Of a stretch of DNA of 64,000 nt, positions 10,665-22,915 are shown in pieces. The DNA is taken from contig NC_073744.1 of the NCBI RefSeq assembly GCF_029784135.1, forward strand, positions 79,897,935-79,961,934. The letters run 5' to 3'. Made by a program: the position numbers and the translations under genes. The first letter of the stretch is position 1; every line of letters begins with the position of its first letter. This stretch comes from Toxorhynchites rutilus septentrionalis. Its lineage: Eukaryota; Arthropoda; Insecta; Diptera; Culicidae. A model generated the notes under the pieces. The model saw nothing but the letters and a program-made list of their open reading frames with translations. It ran no database searches and was not told the origin of the DNA.

Positions 10665-10832
10665 GCCCCCCCTTAGAGAGAGGGGAGGGGTCTCAAACTA
10701 TCACGAAAACCTTCCCCTGCCCCAAAAACTCCTACATACCAATTTTCATGTTGATCGGTTCAGTAGTTCCCGAGCCCATAAGATTCAGACAGACAGACAG
10801 AAATCCATTTTTATATATTATATATAGATATA
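10665..10832 (+). repeat. LINE-type 3' UTR end with AT-rich tail
   Basis: The block ends in CAGACAGACAGAAATCCATT followed by an ATATATA tail. It contains CATGTTGATCGGTTCAGTAG, a pattern I recall from widespread insect RTE-like LINE 3' ends. No coding part is present. Confidence 0.45.
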
Positions 10833-12197
10833 GATTGTTAGTTAGTAATATTTTTTTTTAATTATCACTAGGAATTATTCCAACAATGTTTTCTCCAGGC
10901 ATATCATTTGTTAAATGACCATTTGAAAATGCTGGAATCATCCGGCATATAAGCTTTCTAAAATCAATGGAAACTAAATTTGTGGAGCAAACTTCGCCTG
11001 TGAAGGATGCGAATGAAAGTTTTAATGAAGTACTGTTATTTTTATTTTAAAACTATGATTAGTAATGCGACCTAAATGTGCAGATTTCTTTAAAGACATA
11101 TGGTCATAGAACAACAGTGTAACGAGTGAATGGGCCTTATTATGTAATTTTAGTTGAACTTAGCTCGTTAGCTCTATTTTGCTTTGGGAATCATTTTGGC
11201 AACAATTCAAAATATGCATTTCACAACACATGACGTTCGAGAAAGAACTGTAAACGAATTTATAAAAATTATTATAACGAAAATTATAAAAATAATTGGA
11301 ATAAATATTTCCCAATAAAGTATCAAGTTTCCTGCAAGGAATATTGAACAGTTTTTTCTTCCGTTTTGAGGTTATATTGAAATAATGTTAATACGAGTCG
11401 AGTAAGAGTAAGTACTACGAATTCAAATAAGATAAGAACATCAATCAATTATTTTCATTCAAAATTTAAAAACTTGAAACTGTCTTCAGGGAATCTGACA
11501 GAAGGTACACTTATTTCACCAAATTAAACGAAGCGAAAGAGACGAAACTGAAATAAACCTTACACGCGAAGCTCATGACACTTTTTTGGGACAGTTTCGA
11601 CGATGTGGTAAATGAAAATGATAGTCAGTTTCGATTAAAAAAAATAGTAATTAAAAAAATCATAATAAAAGTAATAGTGTTAATAAATTAATGTTATTAG
11701 TTAATATTAATTTAATTTTGGAAAAAATATGATTTATTATGTGTTGATGACAAATTGTTGATTTTTTTCTAATATCCGGTATCCGGAGAATGACTTTCTG
11801 ATACAGTCAACGTTGGTAAAACGCAGCCAAACATTTGAACAATTAGTCGCCCGTAATGCCCAAAAGTTGCTGTATATAATCGAGTCAAAAAAAATTGTTT
11901 CGTTTTTTGAATATAAAAGAGGAATTTGATTTTAAAATCTTAAAATTCCTTAAAATCGGAAAACACCTTTCTCACATGAAAAAAAAATTATCCAGATTCT
12001 CTCAGGAGATGATAGACGATCATATTTGATGAAAAAAATCCTCCTACGCATATGTTCGAATTTCAACAATGACAAAGTTATAGAACTTTTTTTTGTTACG
12101 GACTCTGTTACTTCAAACTGGCTCTACCATTTTGTTTTGAAAACAATTTTAGTATCTCCTCTTTCTTTCATTAACAGATGCCCATTAACTTCATTTG
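10833..12197. other. AT-rich stretch, no gene seen
   Basis: Very AT-rich, with no recognisable coding or terminal-repeat feature. Confidence 0.45.
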
Positions 12198-12212
12198 CAA
12201 GTGCAACCACAT
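12198..12212. repeat. 15-bp target-site duplication of the SINE
   Basis: CAAGTGCAACCACAT is repeated exactly at 12485-12499 on the other side of the SINE. Confidence 0.93.
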
Positions 12213-12484
12213 CTTCTTCTTCTTCAATGGCACTAACGTTCCTAGAGGAACTTCGCCGTCTCAACGTAGTATTACTTGCGTCATTTTTATTAGTACTTAG
12301 TTGAGATTTCTATGCCAAATAACACGCCGTGAATGCATTCTGAGTGGTAAGCTCTAGAATACGCGTGATCACAGTGCAAGTCGGAGGAAATTTCTTTGAC
12401 GAAAAAATCCCCCGACCAGAACGGGAATCGAACCCGAACACTCGGCATGTTAGTTATGACGCTAACCACTCGGCCAAGGGAGCA
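12213..12484 (-). mobile_element. tRNA-derived SINE with GAA tail (Feilai-like)
   Basis: On the minus strand the tRNA-like head has box A (TTGGCCGAGTGGTTAGCG) and box B (GGTTCGATTCC), a tRNA-unrelated body, and a GAA-triplet tail. A nearly identical plus-strand copy lies at 62326-62597 and a 3' fragment at 56622-56720. Target duplications CAAGTGCAACCACAT (12198-12212 and 12485-12499) flank it perfectly. The triplet tail and size recall the Aedes Feilai family; the name is unverified. Confidence 0.93.
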
Positions 12485-12659
12485 CAAGTGCAACCACATA
12501 TCATGGACGAATCAGCAGAGCGGTTTTTAAAACATGATCCGAATTTGTCATTTCGAATACCGAAAGCTATTTTAGACATGAAAAAATGAGAAAAATTACA
12601 AGCTCTTCTAGGTGATTTGAGTCTAGCCTTTTGTTAGATCATTTTTAAGGCATATTTGA

Positions 12660-13858
12660 AGACCTCCAAAACTTATCGAGTACATAAACTTGAACTACTG
12701 AGAAAACTATCCCGTCTTGGTGCTTCCGACGAATTCATCAACTGGCTGAGATCATACCTGTCTGGAAGAACGCTCCGTGTCAAGCTCCTGTCTCACACTT
12801 CATCTCCGTTTGCTGTTTCTTCGGGTGTTCCGCAAGGCCGCAATCTTGGACCACTGCTGTTCGCGATCTTCTATAACGATGTGTCGCTTATTCTAGCATG
12901 TGACTGTGTGTCGATATATGCAGACGACTTGAAAATCTATCTAGCCATCGAAACCCTCGAGGATTGCCGACGGTTACAGAGCCTGCTTGACCAGTTTGTG
13001 AGTTGGTGTCGCCTGAACAAACTAACTATCAGTATAAATAAATGTGTCATCATGAGTTTCCATCGAAAAAGACAACCAACTATATTCGACTACACGATCG
13101 ATGATATTATCTTGGAGAGAGTCAGTCAGGTCAATGACTTGGGCGTAACTCTCGACCCTAAGCTCACTTTCGACGCACACCGATCTGCATTGATATCCAA
13201 GGCCAATCGTCAGCTTGGGTTTATTTCGAGAATCTCTAGGGACTTTACTGATCCCTACTGCCTGAAATCTCTCTTCTGCTCGCTTGTTCGGCCGATTCTT
13301 GAAACCGCATCTGTAGTATGGAGCCCGTACCAACACATGTGGATCGTCAGGATTGAACGGATTCAAAAATGGTTCATCTATAGAGCGCTTAGGAATCTGC
13401 CTTGGCGTGACCCGCGGAACCTGCCGTCATATACAGCTAGATGTCGCTTACTGAACTTGAATACTCTTGAGCGTCGTAGGCGTATTCAACAAGCCACCTT
13501 CGTTGCCAAACTTCTTTGTGGTGAAATCGATGCGCCTAACTTGCTCGAGAAGATGAACTTTCGCGCTCCCAGTAGAATTCTACGATCCTCGTTTTTGCTG
13601 CAACCGCTTGCACATCGTTCATCGTATGGTCAACATGAGCCGGTCACGGAAATGATCAGAACCTTTTCATCCGTAGAGCAATTTTATGACTTTGGAGAAT
13701 CATCACTACGCTTCAGAAACCGAATTGAGAATCCCGATGTGTTTAATGTTATGTTTTAATGTTATGTTTTTGTTCGACTATTATACTAATTTTTGTTCAT
13801 TAAGACGATTTTGTCAGATGAATGTTATATCTAAACAAATAAACAAATAAACAAATGT
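12660..13858 (+). pseudogene. CR1/Jockey-like LINE, 5'-truncated ORF2
   Basis: An open frame to 13759 encodes the second half of a non-LTR reverse transcriptase, from about LELLRKLSRLGASDEF. It has SSGVPQGRNLGPLLF (a Ser-to-Arg change in the usual PQGS), the catalytic IYADDLKIY, and the C-terminal domain (RIERIQKWFIYRALRNLPW). There is no endonuclease and no RNase H. After the stop, a short 3' UTR ends in AAACAAAT repeats near 13838-13858. The frame has no internal stop but lacks its 5' half. It is related to, but clearly diverged from, the copy at 44775-47600. Confidence 0.9.
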
Positions 13859-14386
13859 TCAGTTAGTGGCCATTGTCCATGTGTCTTTCCCGGATTGAGA
13901 TTTTTTCAAAAACGCCGGACACATTCATTTTTCAAAATTTCTACATCAAAGACAAATTTGATTATAAAAAGAGACCTGAACTTTCACTTTATGATGAGAT
14001 ATCTGTATATTTTTTGTAAAATTCGCGAAAAAATTTTACTTTTACTTAGGGTGTTCGTATTTACCACCCTTCCCCTACTTCATTTCACAATTTATTCGCA
14101 AGCTGAACGGCCAGACCAACATGCTTTCCTCCGCTGGTATCTCATCTAGATATAGGGTAAATTATCTTGGTTTGTCCGATTTAGGGTATTTTCATGCAAC
14201 TAGTAAATGCAAATCGATTTTTCTTCATGAAATCACATGTAATCGATACGAGTTTGGGTTTGTTGAAAAGCTCCAAGTCTCTAGTTGCTAATACTACCAT
14301 AAGGCGTTGAATTAATTAAATTCTCATGTTTTTCAACGATTTTCCTCTAAGAGAAATTATGATCATGGTTTGCCCACCTATGATCC
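13859..14386. other. No gene seen
   Basis: Short open frames only. Confidence 0.35.
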
Positions 14387-14545
14387 AAGGTGCCTAGAAG
14401 TATATCCTAAGGTGAGGCCGTTTCGTCACTATGTTGGTTAGGGGAGCGGTATATGAAAACAGTACGGAAGAAAGCAGAAGGGGAATTATTTGATTGAAGC
14501 GTGAATGAGACAGACTGATCACGAGCGAACTTGGGCACAAGCGTA
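14387..14545. mobile_element. Partial copy of the hAT-like MITE at 40592-40850
   Basis: It starts CAAGGTGCCTAGAAGTATAT and follows the MITE at 40592 closely for about 155 bp (GAGGCCGTTTCGTCACTA, GAAAGCAGAAGGGGAATT), then diverges before the right terminal repeat. The right end is missing. Confidence 0.85.
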
Positions 14546-15513
14546 TAGTGTTTTGTTTACAAATTGTATTGATAAAACATAGTTTTCAAGCTGAATTTCT
14601 TTTTGTGTTTGCATCTATTTTTAGTTCTTCATTGCATTATCCGCAATTTTCGTTATTCGCGGTGAGCTTGCCCGACTATTCCACGGATAATGGGGGCTCT
14701 ACTGCACCTTCCATCTTACCGACAGTTAGGTTTGGGTCACGCAAGAAATTCGAGCGCATCACGCTAGATGATGAACGTGTTTAGAGAATCCTCCCCAAAC
14801 CATCAAATGGGCGAGTTGTTGAATATCATAGCTTCATAAATTAATGTTTGCAAAACAAATGTTTCTGGAGCTGTAAATCACATCCCAAGACTCTTGTAAC
14901 ATTTTATACCTTTGACAAATAGTGTTTTGATGATTTTGAAAATAATTTTTCTCGAACGGCACCGAGAATAGTATTTTGTAGAACTGTGGCAAATGTTGAA
15001 TATATGATAAAACTTTAATGATTAGTTCTGCTCGATGACACATAAAAACTAAAATGTAGAGAATAAAATAAGAACCTAATACGTTAACGAATTGTTTCCC
15101 ATATTTTGAAAATGTTCTTCTAATTTTGAATGTTATATCAAAATCTTGAAAATATCAGACCATTAGTATGCAAAAACAAAGATGCTCAGCTCACGCAAAC
15201 ACACAGACGTTTCTGTGGATTCTTGACAAAATTGAGCGTAAGCAATGTGTATATGTAATCTATTCGACGGCGTTTCCATGTGAGAACACAGAGTCTGCAA
15301 ACGAACCAAAAACAAATAATATAGAGAGAGGAAATCGCTGAATTTAACTCAGTGCTGGTTTAAGGCCAGTGGCGTAAACGACTAATTTTATGATTACGTG
15401 TCATTTGTTGTTGATATGACGGGTTTTCTGTAGATGTTTTATCAGAGCGTTTAAATATTGAAACAAACTGATTGTTGTGGCAGTGCCAATCTCACAGTAT
15501 CTAGAGTGCGATA
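14546..15513. other. Upstream region of the ligase gene
   Basis: No repeat or gene was recognised. An arthropod-initiator-like TCAGT lies near 15348, but no TATA box is at the proper distance, so the start site is not assigned. Confidence 0.35.
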
Positions 15514-17204
15514 ATGGCAGAAAGTGGGCAGAAATTTGAATTTTATGGTGGCCCGACAGATGAAAGTGTCGAAAACAATTGCCGTTCTTTGGGAGAATTG
15601 ATTATCAAACGTCTTGCTGAGAATGGTGACGATAATGGCTTTGTAAATAATCAGTCCAATACTGTATTCACTGTAATCACTAATATCAGTATATGTACTT
15701 CCAGATCGACGGAGTTACCGGCGAATCAGCGACCTACAGAGATATATTGGAGCAATCGGTTCGATTGGGGAATCGTTTCCATCGTATCGGTTTCAAGAAA
15801 AATACCGTCATCGCAATTATTTGCGAGAATCGACTAGAATTGGCTCTAGTTGCGTTCGCCGCGACGTATATGAATGCCATTCCCACTTTTCTGAGCCCCT
15901 CGTACACTTTATCTGAACTAGAACATGTGCTGAAATTGATCCAACCAAGAGCAGTGTTCGTTTCTCCCAAGGCATTAGAAACGTTACTTCAAGTGTCCTC
16001 CAAAATTCCCTCGATCAAAATGATTGCCCTTTTTGGGACCGAAAACCCGAAGAAGCGAGTCACTTTATTTAAACATCTTTTCGATTACAACAAACTGAAA
16101 AATGCAAGGAAATTTGTACCCCAACCGGTTAATCTGAAGGAGCAAGTCGCACTGATGGTGCTCTCATCCGGTACCACTGGTCTTCCCAAGGCAGTGCAAC
16201 TAACCCACTACAACGTTATGGCGGTTCTAGCGTATATGCGCCATAATATTAAAAAGAGTCCTTTACCTGCCAATCTTCGCAGTTTAGCTATCCTCCCTTT
16301 CTACCATGTGTACGGTTTCATGGTTCTTCTCGGTTCACTTTGCCACAAACGTGAACTAGTCTCTTTACCATGGTTTGAGCCAAATCTCTTCCTATCAACT
16401 ATCGAAAAATATAAAATAGCGAGTGCTGCTTTAGTACCGCCCTTGATGGTGTTTCTGGCCAAACATCCTTTAGTGGACAAATATGATTTGAGTTCACTTC
16501 TAGCGATTGGATGCGGGGCAGCACCACTCGGTAAGGAAGTTGAAGAAATGGTACAGAAACGACTTCCAAACTTGTTGATGATAACAACCGGATACGGAAT
16601 GAGCGAAAGTTCCCTCGGCGTTCTAACCAGGATGACTGGAAAAGCTGGAAGTGTTGGTCGTGTGAACCTAATGTCCTGGGTGAAAATTATTGATGTTGAC
16701 AGCGGTAAAACTTTGGGACCCCACCAGGTTGGTGAAATTTGTGTGAAAGGACCGCTAGTTATGAAAGGCTATCTGGACAATGAAGAGGAAACTCGTTCAG
16801 CTATCGACGCGGAAGGATGGCTGCATACCGGAGATACCGGTTACTTCGATGAAGACGGCGATTTTTTCATCGTGGATCGAATAAAGGATCTGATCAAATG
16901 CAAGGGTTTCCAGGTTGCCCCAGCCGAGGTAGAAGCCGTACTGCTTGCCAACCCTAAGATCAAGGACGCAGCTGTTATTGGTATTCCGGATTCAGAATGC
17001 GGCGAACTGCCGCTGGCTTTCGTAGTGGTGCAACCTGGGGTAGAAACAGGGGAAAACGAAGTGAAATTATGGGTCGCGGAACGATTATCCAAACACAAGC
17101 ATTTACGCGGCGGGGTTCGGTTCGTTGGGGAGATTCCGAAAACGGCAAGCGGAAAAATTTTACGCCGTGAGTTGCGTAAATTTTTGCTGAAATCCAAAAT
17201 ATAG
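15514..17204 (+). CDS. Luciferase-like acyl-CoA / AMP-forming ligase
   Basis: This predicted AMP-dependent synthetase activates a carboxylic acid with ATP and transfers it to CoA (family knowledge); the substrate is unknown. Two exons, 15514-15642 and 15705-17204, flank a 62-nt phase-0 intron (GTAAAT...TTCCAG), giving 542 aa, the usual length for insect luciferase-like and 4-coumarate-CoA-ligase-like proteins. The signature SSGTTGLPKAVQLTH is at about residues 197-211, YGMSES at 340-345, HTGD ends at about 420, DRIKDLIKCKGFQV is the hinge, and the catalytic Lys in SGKILRR is at about 527. The last three residues are SKI, a weak variant of the peroxisomal SKL signal, so peroxisomal location is likely but not certain. 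The ATG context and the N-terminus (FEFYGGP) suit the family. Bioluminescence is not implied. Confidence 0.92.
15643..15704 (+). other. Intron of the ligase gene
   Basis: 62 nt, GTAAAT at the donor and CTTCCAG at the acceptor, with a CTAAT branch-point-like motif about 25 nt before the acceptor. Splicing joins NGDDNGF to IDGVTGES; without it the first exon frame runs into unrelated codons. Confidence 0.88.
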
Positions 17205-17247
17205 ATGCCAACAACGGTTACGGAACATTGTATATACAGATTCTAAG

Positions 17248-17253
17248 AATAAA
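17248..17253 (+). terminator. Poly(A) signal of the ligase gene
   Basis: AATAAA 44 nt after the stop codon. Confidence 0.65.
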
Positions 17254-17774
17254 TACTTGTTTCGAGCAATATTGTAAACAATATATTATTATGGAGCTTC
17301 TCATTGTTAAACATTAAATAAGAGATCGTTGTTTTAGCTTCAGAGCTACACTATTGTTCATACATCAATGCTTCAATCGTTACAGCATAAATACAAATAC
17401 AAATAAAAATATGCCTAAAATAAAATCAAAGCGACAGTAGATTTGTTTCTTTTTGTCAATAAATATGTCCTTTACTAAGGCCAGCCTCTAAAACAAAAAA
17501 AAATAGTTAACTTTGATAAAATCGAAGATCAAAAATTAATGCCAAAATAATATCCGTACAGTTACGACCTTTTCAAAAATAATACGTGTAAATAATCGTC
17601 CATCTGTCAAGAAGCACAAACAACACCTGTTGCATCGCTATGGAGTGCGTTCCAGTGTTTACAGCTGTAAAAACGGTAAAATATTCAAAATTTTGCGTTT
17701 CTTCCAGTTATAGTATGATTTGAGCCTTCATTTTCGTTTCTCATAATAAACTCCCAGTTGTTGTCCACAAACTG
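17254..17774. other. No gene seen
   Basis: AT-rich intergenic DNA. Confidence 0.4.
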
Positions 17775-17948
17775 GTCGATAGGGTGCTCCTAAGTTAACT
17801 GACAGCTTGCCACAGAACGCCAACATCAGCATTAGTCCTCAAACAATACGGAATGTGCTTCATGACGAAGGATATTGAAATTGCGTCACCTGGAGAAAGC
17901 CGTCCTTATCACGTACCCTGGTGTCAAGTTATCGGTTGACGTTGCAAA
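17775..17948 (+). pseudogene. Tc1-like transposase relic
   Basis: One frame reads ISPQTIRNVLHDEGY, a stop, then TWRKPSLSRTLVSSYRLTLQ. This is the bipartite DNA-binding region typical of Tc1 transposases. Only about 50 codons can be recognised and no TIRs were found. Confidence 0.7.
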
Positions 17949-19751
17949 ATAATTCAAAAATTGTTTTTTTTTTATAATCATCGTTACGATACTGTTCAGT
18001 GATTCCTGGGAATTTTAAGAATTTTAATCACGGCAGAAATTAACTGGGCTGACAGTATATCTTCTAGTTTGAGGAACTATTTTCAATCTTCCGCAGGGGA
18101 GAAACATTTTTAATTTTATTTGTAGGAATTTTGTAGAGATACGTTGGTGATTAAAGAATAATTTTATGCAGATTGTTTGCATTTGAGTTTGAGTAGCTGA
18201 ACCTAAACAAAAACTTTCAATTCTAATGAGCTTATTTTAAGCAAAGATTTTCATACTTTATTTACCATTCTATGCCAAACAGATATAGTGGTTCTCTGAT
18301 TTCCATGAAAATCAGTAGTTGAGTTCCTTATCGAAAAATATTAGACCCATATTTTTTTATTTTTTCATCAGGGTGCCCTTTTCCATCTAGGGTAGCTCGA
18401 AAAATAATCTCCCCTATTCCGAAAATGACTTTTTCAAAAATTCATAACTTTTGAACCACTGAACCGATTTAGATAAACCACATATTAAATTGAAGGCAAT
18501 AAGCTAGCCTTTTAATAAACTTCACGATATGGAAACATATGGATTTTAGTTTTTGTAATTATTGATGTTCGTTTGCTTGGTAGAGTAACTTTCCATATTT
18601 CCGCCAGAGAGGACAATAAGTTTGATTTGATATAAATCAAAATAATTCACCTCTTTTTTCTCTTCTTTTGTAGCTGGCCTTGAATATACCGTGTCATTCC
18701 GAAGGCTCAGAATACATATTCATATAATTAATCTATTATAAATACATATATATCGTGTATCATTACAATATTTATGTTTCTCTTATTTTGTACAGGTAAA
18801 TATTAAGAAATGGATGAATCAGACGACTGGATTAAAAGACAGTACACGTGTTTTGCCGTTTACACATACAAAACACATAAACTTGTATATCATTCCTTCA
18901 CATTTCCTTTAAACTAAATATCGTAATATTCATTAAAATCACTATTTCTAAATTCAATACAAATCCAACGCTATTTATTTTTATTGGCAACACTAAAAAA
19001 ATCGACGTTGCTTACAAAATTTATCGAAATCAACTAATGAGCGACTGACAGGAATTTGGTCCGTATCTGACAGAATTTTGGTCCGTAAAAGACCCCTTAT
19101 TGTCTTGCTGCGACTTATGAGAAAGGCCTTTCAGCCACCTTGGCCATCAGCCGCAGTGTGTGTAAACAATCAGCAATATTTTGCAATATTTTTTTTTGCT
19201 TTTTGTGAGTGGAATTGTTTTGGTTATTCCTATTCTGAATTTCTGCAGGGTGAAGGCGTTAATAGATAAGGGCAAAATTGTGATGTTAAAATGACTGGAA
19301 CAGTGGCAATAAGAGCATTGAAAAGTTGGAAGGTAAGTTTTTTACGGTTAAAACTAGGTTTGTAATATACTCTATCTTATTTTATGTTTCAGCTCAAGAG
19401 AACAAATCGACTCTCGGTGTCGGTTGGTGATATAAATATTTTCCCCCCGTTTTGCAGTCAAATCCCTTTCCACAGTCCTCTGTATATTTATACCGTTTCC
19501 CCTCGCGCGCTTATTGACGATACCGTTAAACCTTTAGTCTATATATACACACCTTGAATATAACCAATTTGAATTACGGCTGATTTGCCATAGCGTACGT
19601 AGAAAAATGCTTTTAAGATACAAAAGTTTTTAACATTAAATTCGATTTTTGAGTAATATTTTTAAACAGTGTATTTAAAATATTAATTTGTTCACAGCGT
19701 CATTAAGAAAAAGTGTTTTTTTTTGTTCGATGATTTCTGATATGGTTTATT
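17949..19751. other. AT-rich stretch with repeat debris
   Basis: Near 18420-18480 a segment matches 2750-2785 in reverse. A possible two-exon small frame starts at 19291 (see findings). No confident gene. Confidence 0.4.
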
Positions 19752-20070
19752 TTATTGTTCAAAGACATTGCGTAAAGTTTTGTGTTGCAAACGAATGTTC
19801 CAAAACGTTGATAATGTTGCAGAATACATTCAGTGACTCAAATATGTCGAAAATACGGGTTTATGAATGGTATAAAGCATTCAAAGACGGCCTAGAAGAG
19901 ATGAACGATTTGCCACGACAAAACGACCATTCACCTCTTCAACTGATGAAAACATCGACAAAATAAAAGGAATGGAGCTCGTAAAATCTTAAATAACGTT
20001 TGAAAGAGCTAGCTCTGTATTAAATATATCTCACGAGACCGTTCGTCTTACTCGGTTGCTAATATAAATA
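19752..20070 (+). pseudogene. Mariner transposase N-terminal relic
   Basis: The segment VQRHCVKFCVANECSKTLIM, followed by IRVYEWYKAFKDGLEEMND, is the mariner N-terminal helix-turn-helix region. The frame then breaks; SHETVR is visible further on. The catalytic domain is absent. Confidence 0.8.
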
Positions 20071-21578
20071 TCAATTTAAATGATAAATAAATCATTTTCT
20101 TTAAAAAATGTGTCATTTCGAGCTAATGTCTCCACAAATAACCACCCCTATCCTGTATTTCGAACGATTCGAAATATTTCGAACGAGTTGATAAAATTCC
20201 ATTCTGTTTTCCGTTCGAGTAGTTATTGCATTTCGTTCGGTCTGTTTCTCTTCGAACATTAAATGGTCAAAACGTTCGAAATAAGGAACGCAGAATTATA
20301 ACTCGAACGAAATGGAAATCCGCCGGAATACAATAGGGCTGAACATTTTCACATTGGTGTTCGGTTTGGCTGTTGAAATGGTGTCACTAATAATAATTTG
20401 TATGTTATTGAAAATAAATTCGAAAGACTTCTATTGTATTCCATTATCATTTATCCTATCTGAAGACTATTCCATTTTCCTCGCATAATATCGCGGTTAT
20501 CGTCCAGATAATAGCAAACCTCACGATTAAATGCTATCCAACAAACCTCATTTTATGCTGCTATCATTGAATCGCAATTTTACAATGATAAACGATCGAT
20601 AAAACATAAAGACATTACAGTCGTTATTTCTTTCGGTCTGGAAAACGCAAAACTAGATCCCAAGAGCAACAAAATCAAACGACGATAGCGCGCGGCCTTT
20701 CTGGAATTGTTGTTTCACGCCGTTTGATCCGTTATTGCCACCATTGTTTTATGATTATTTTTATTGATCGAGTTTTGGTATGCTCTCAGGCTTCCCTTCC
20801 GAGGAATCGCATTCCAAAGTGTGGAAACATTTCGAAGTTCGTTCTATTTTCTTGGAAGATTAAATTCGGATCTGTGTTCATCTTTATGCATTCGAGCTAG
20901 CTGTTTTTGGATTCGAATAGTTGGATAGTTTTATTTAATCTGGACAACATGATGATTATGAAATTAATTTAAAGAAGAGCCAATTAGGATTTATTCCATA
21001 ATGTTTCCCATTCCGGCATATCGCAGCTTCCAGGGAAGAAATATGTTACGTTCCCGGTCAATCAATTTCCTATGCTGATGAAATTTAGCATTTCCATAAG
21101 TGTTTTCGTTGTCAGACAGCACCGTTTTGTTTTGTCTGTTTTCGGAAACCTGCTGCTATTCTTCGCAATTTTATTTTATAAGATGCGTCCAACTGAAATG
21201 ATTAATTTGAGTCAGAAAAACTCAACGAAATAATAATCATAAACTGTTTGTAAACGGTCAACCAATGGCTTCTCACAGTTTGCAACGATGCATTTGGCGA
21301 CTTCTTCAGTGTGAACCCGGTTCTATTATTTCATATTGTTTTGATGCATTTACCCTACACTTTTGTATATACCTCTTTTTTTGAAACTTTGAATTTATTT
21401 TGATGTGTTGTGAAAATAATACTTGGAAAGAACTATTTGCTACCGGTGGTTGTTGATTTCAGTGACTTATTTTATTAGATTTTTAAAATATTTCTGGCAC
21501 ATTGCCGAAAAATTTGTTTTTTGCACCATCAATATTTGAATTGTTTATATTCCTGGAACATGTAAACCAAACACGATC
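20071..21578. other. AT-rich stretch with a TTCGAA cluster
   Basis: TTCGAA or TTCGAAC occurs many times between about 20158 and 20330, in both senses because the core is palindromic. No gene seen. Confidence 0.4.
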
Positions 21579-21591
21579 AACATGAGTTTTA
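21579..21591. repeat. 13-bp target-site duplication of the SINE
   Basis: AACATGAGTTTTA, repeated exactly at 21862-21874. Confidence 0.93.
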
Positions 21592-21861
21592 GACGGCGCC
21601 AGTGGTTGTATGGTTAGCGTAACAGCCTCACAATCCGATCGGCCTGGGTTCAATCCCAGCTGGCGTCGTTGGGATTTTCTGAGGCGAAAAATCTCTGGTT
21701 ACGTCTTCCTTCGGAGCGGAAGTAAAAGAAGTTGGCCCGGCTCATGAGTTGTTGAGTCTGATAGGTAGGAACAGGTGGAGTCGCCTCCCTGATGTCGGTG
21801 ATTGGCACTAAAGTGGCGGAAATAGGCCGACGAAAAATAAGCGAAGATAAAAAAAAAAAAA
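21592..21861 (+). mobile_element. tRNA-derived SINE with poly(A) tail (gecko-like)
   Basis: The head folds like a tRNA: GGCGCCA pairs with TGGCGTC at the acceptor and CTGGG/CCCAG frame box B GGGTTCAATCCC. The body ends in AAAAATAAGCGAAGATA then A(n). A 13-bp target duplication AACATGAGTTTTA lies at 21579-21591 and 21862-21874. The 3' end resembles the tail of the I-clade LINE ending at 31574 (AAAAATAAACGATTTAATA). From memory, Aedes gecko SINEs share their tail with MosquI; the name is unverified. Confidence 0.92.
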
Positions 21862-22566
21862 AACATGAGTTTTAAACAGATTCCAAAACGAGTAAAATAA
21901 TATAAGCTGTATGGGTTTTGAGCTATAACATTTTTAAACGCTATTCCGACCAATGGAAATTTTGCCAAAGATAGATACAAATATTCTATATCGAAATGTA
22001 CTATCTCGAGAATGTGTTTTGGGTCCTATCGAATAACTTTTTTTCAATTTTCTTCAACATAATTAATTTCTTCCATACAATTTAGCCTATAACTTTTCTC
22101 ATACCCTTTTTTGAATTCTATACACCCAGGATTTTTTCTGTCTGTCGCGGTACACCATAGTAGATATACTTTGAGTATTTTCTCAAATTTTCATTTCCAA
22201 GCCTATTGAGAATGGGGAAAAAAAGAAAACTATTTTTTTCACTATAGCTCTATAGTGAACCGGATAGGAGAATTATCTTATTATTATCTGAAAAAAACAG
22301 GAAGTGGGTTATATCTATGGTATAACCGCAAGGGTGACGTAGGACTATCGTTGATTTAGAGATCATTTGTATGAAGTTGAATCTGAATTCATTCTGAATG
22401 AATGAATATTTGGAGAACTTCGAAAACGAGAGCGTTACGTTGGAGGCACAAGGTTTTATGCATCCAATATTGGATACGGAAATATCCTACTGATGGGGAA
22501 GAATAATCTTCAGAAGCTATCCTGTTGATTGCGATTGATTGAAAAATCACAAAACCTAATGTATTT

Positions 22567-22656
22567 GGTCACAGTGTTACATGGATAGAAAACATTAAAA
22601 TAAACTCTTTCATATGAATGTAATTTTAAATTCTCAGAGGAACTGGCAGATTATTT
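22567..22656. repeat. 90-bp direct repeat, copy 1 (copy 2 at 22765-22854)
   Basis: Both start GGTCACAGTGTTACATGGAT and end CTGGCAGATTATT, offset 198 bp, with a few differences. The repeat lies inside the TIR element. Confidence 0.85.
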
Positions 22657-22898
22657 TCAGTAACGATTAGATATTTTCCACATTTTCCTCGATACTGGAA
22701 GCCCACCAGTGGTTAATGCTAACTCGATAACCATCTGTTAATAGCACTTGATTGAAACATATTCGGTCACAGTGTTACATGGATAGAAAACATTCAAATA
22801 AACTCTTTCACATGAATGTATTTTTAAATTCCTAGAGGAACTGGCAGATTATTCTCCGGATCTTTCTCGATCCAAACGGAAAGAATTCCGTGCGTGTA

Positions 22899-22915
22899 TG
22901 TGTGTGTGTGTGTGT
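22899..22915. repeat. (TG)n microsatellite
   Basis: About eight TG units within the TIR element. Confidence 0.85.

Noticed and set aside
12290..12499. Minus-strand frame of 69 codons (and similar at 62215-62481)
   Set aside because: It reads through the SINE; no protein homology.
16841..17197. 118-codon frame on the minus strand
   Set aside because: Antisense shadow of the ligase gene's 3' end.
21592..21665. tRNA gene
   Set aside because: It folds like a tRNA but continues into a SINE body with poly(A) and target duplications; the other tRNA-like heads (12410-12484, 62326-62400) are SINE heads too.
22567..22854. CRISPR array
   Set aside because: Only two 90-bp repeats inside a TIR element in a eukaryotic genome.
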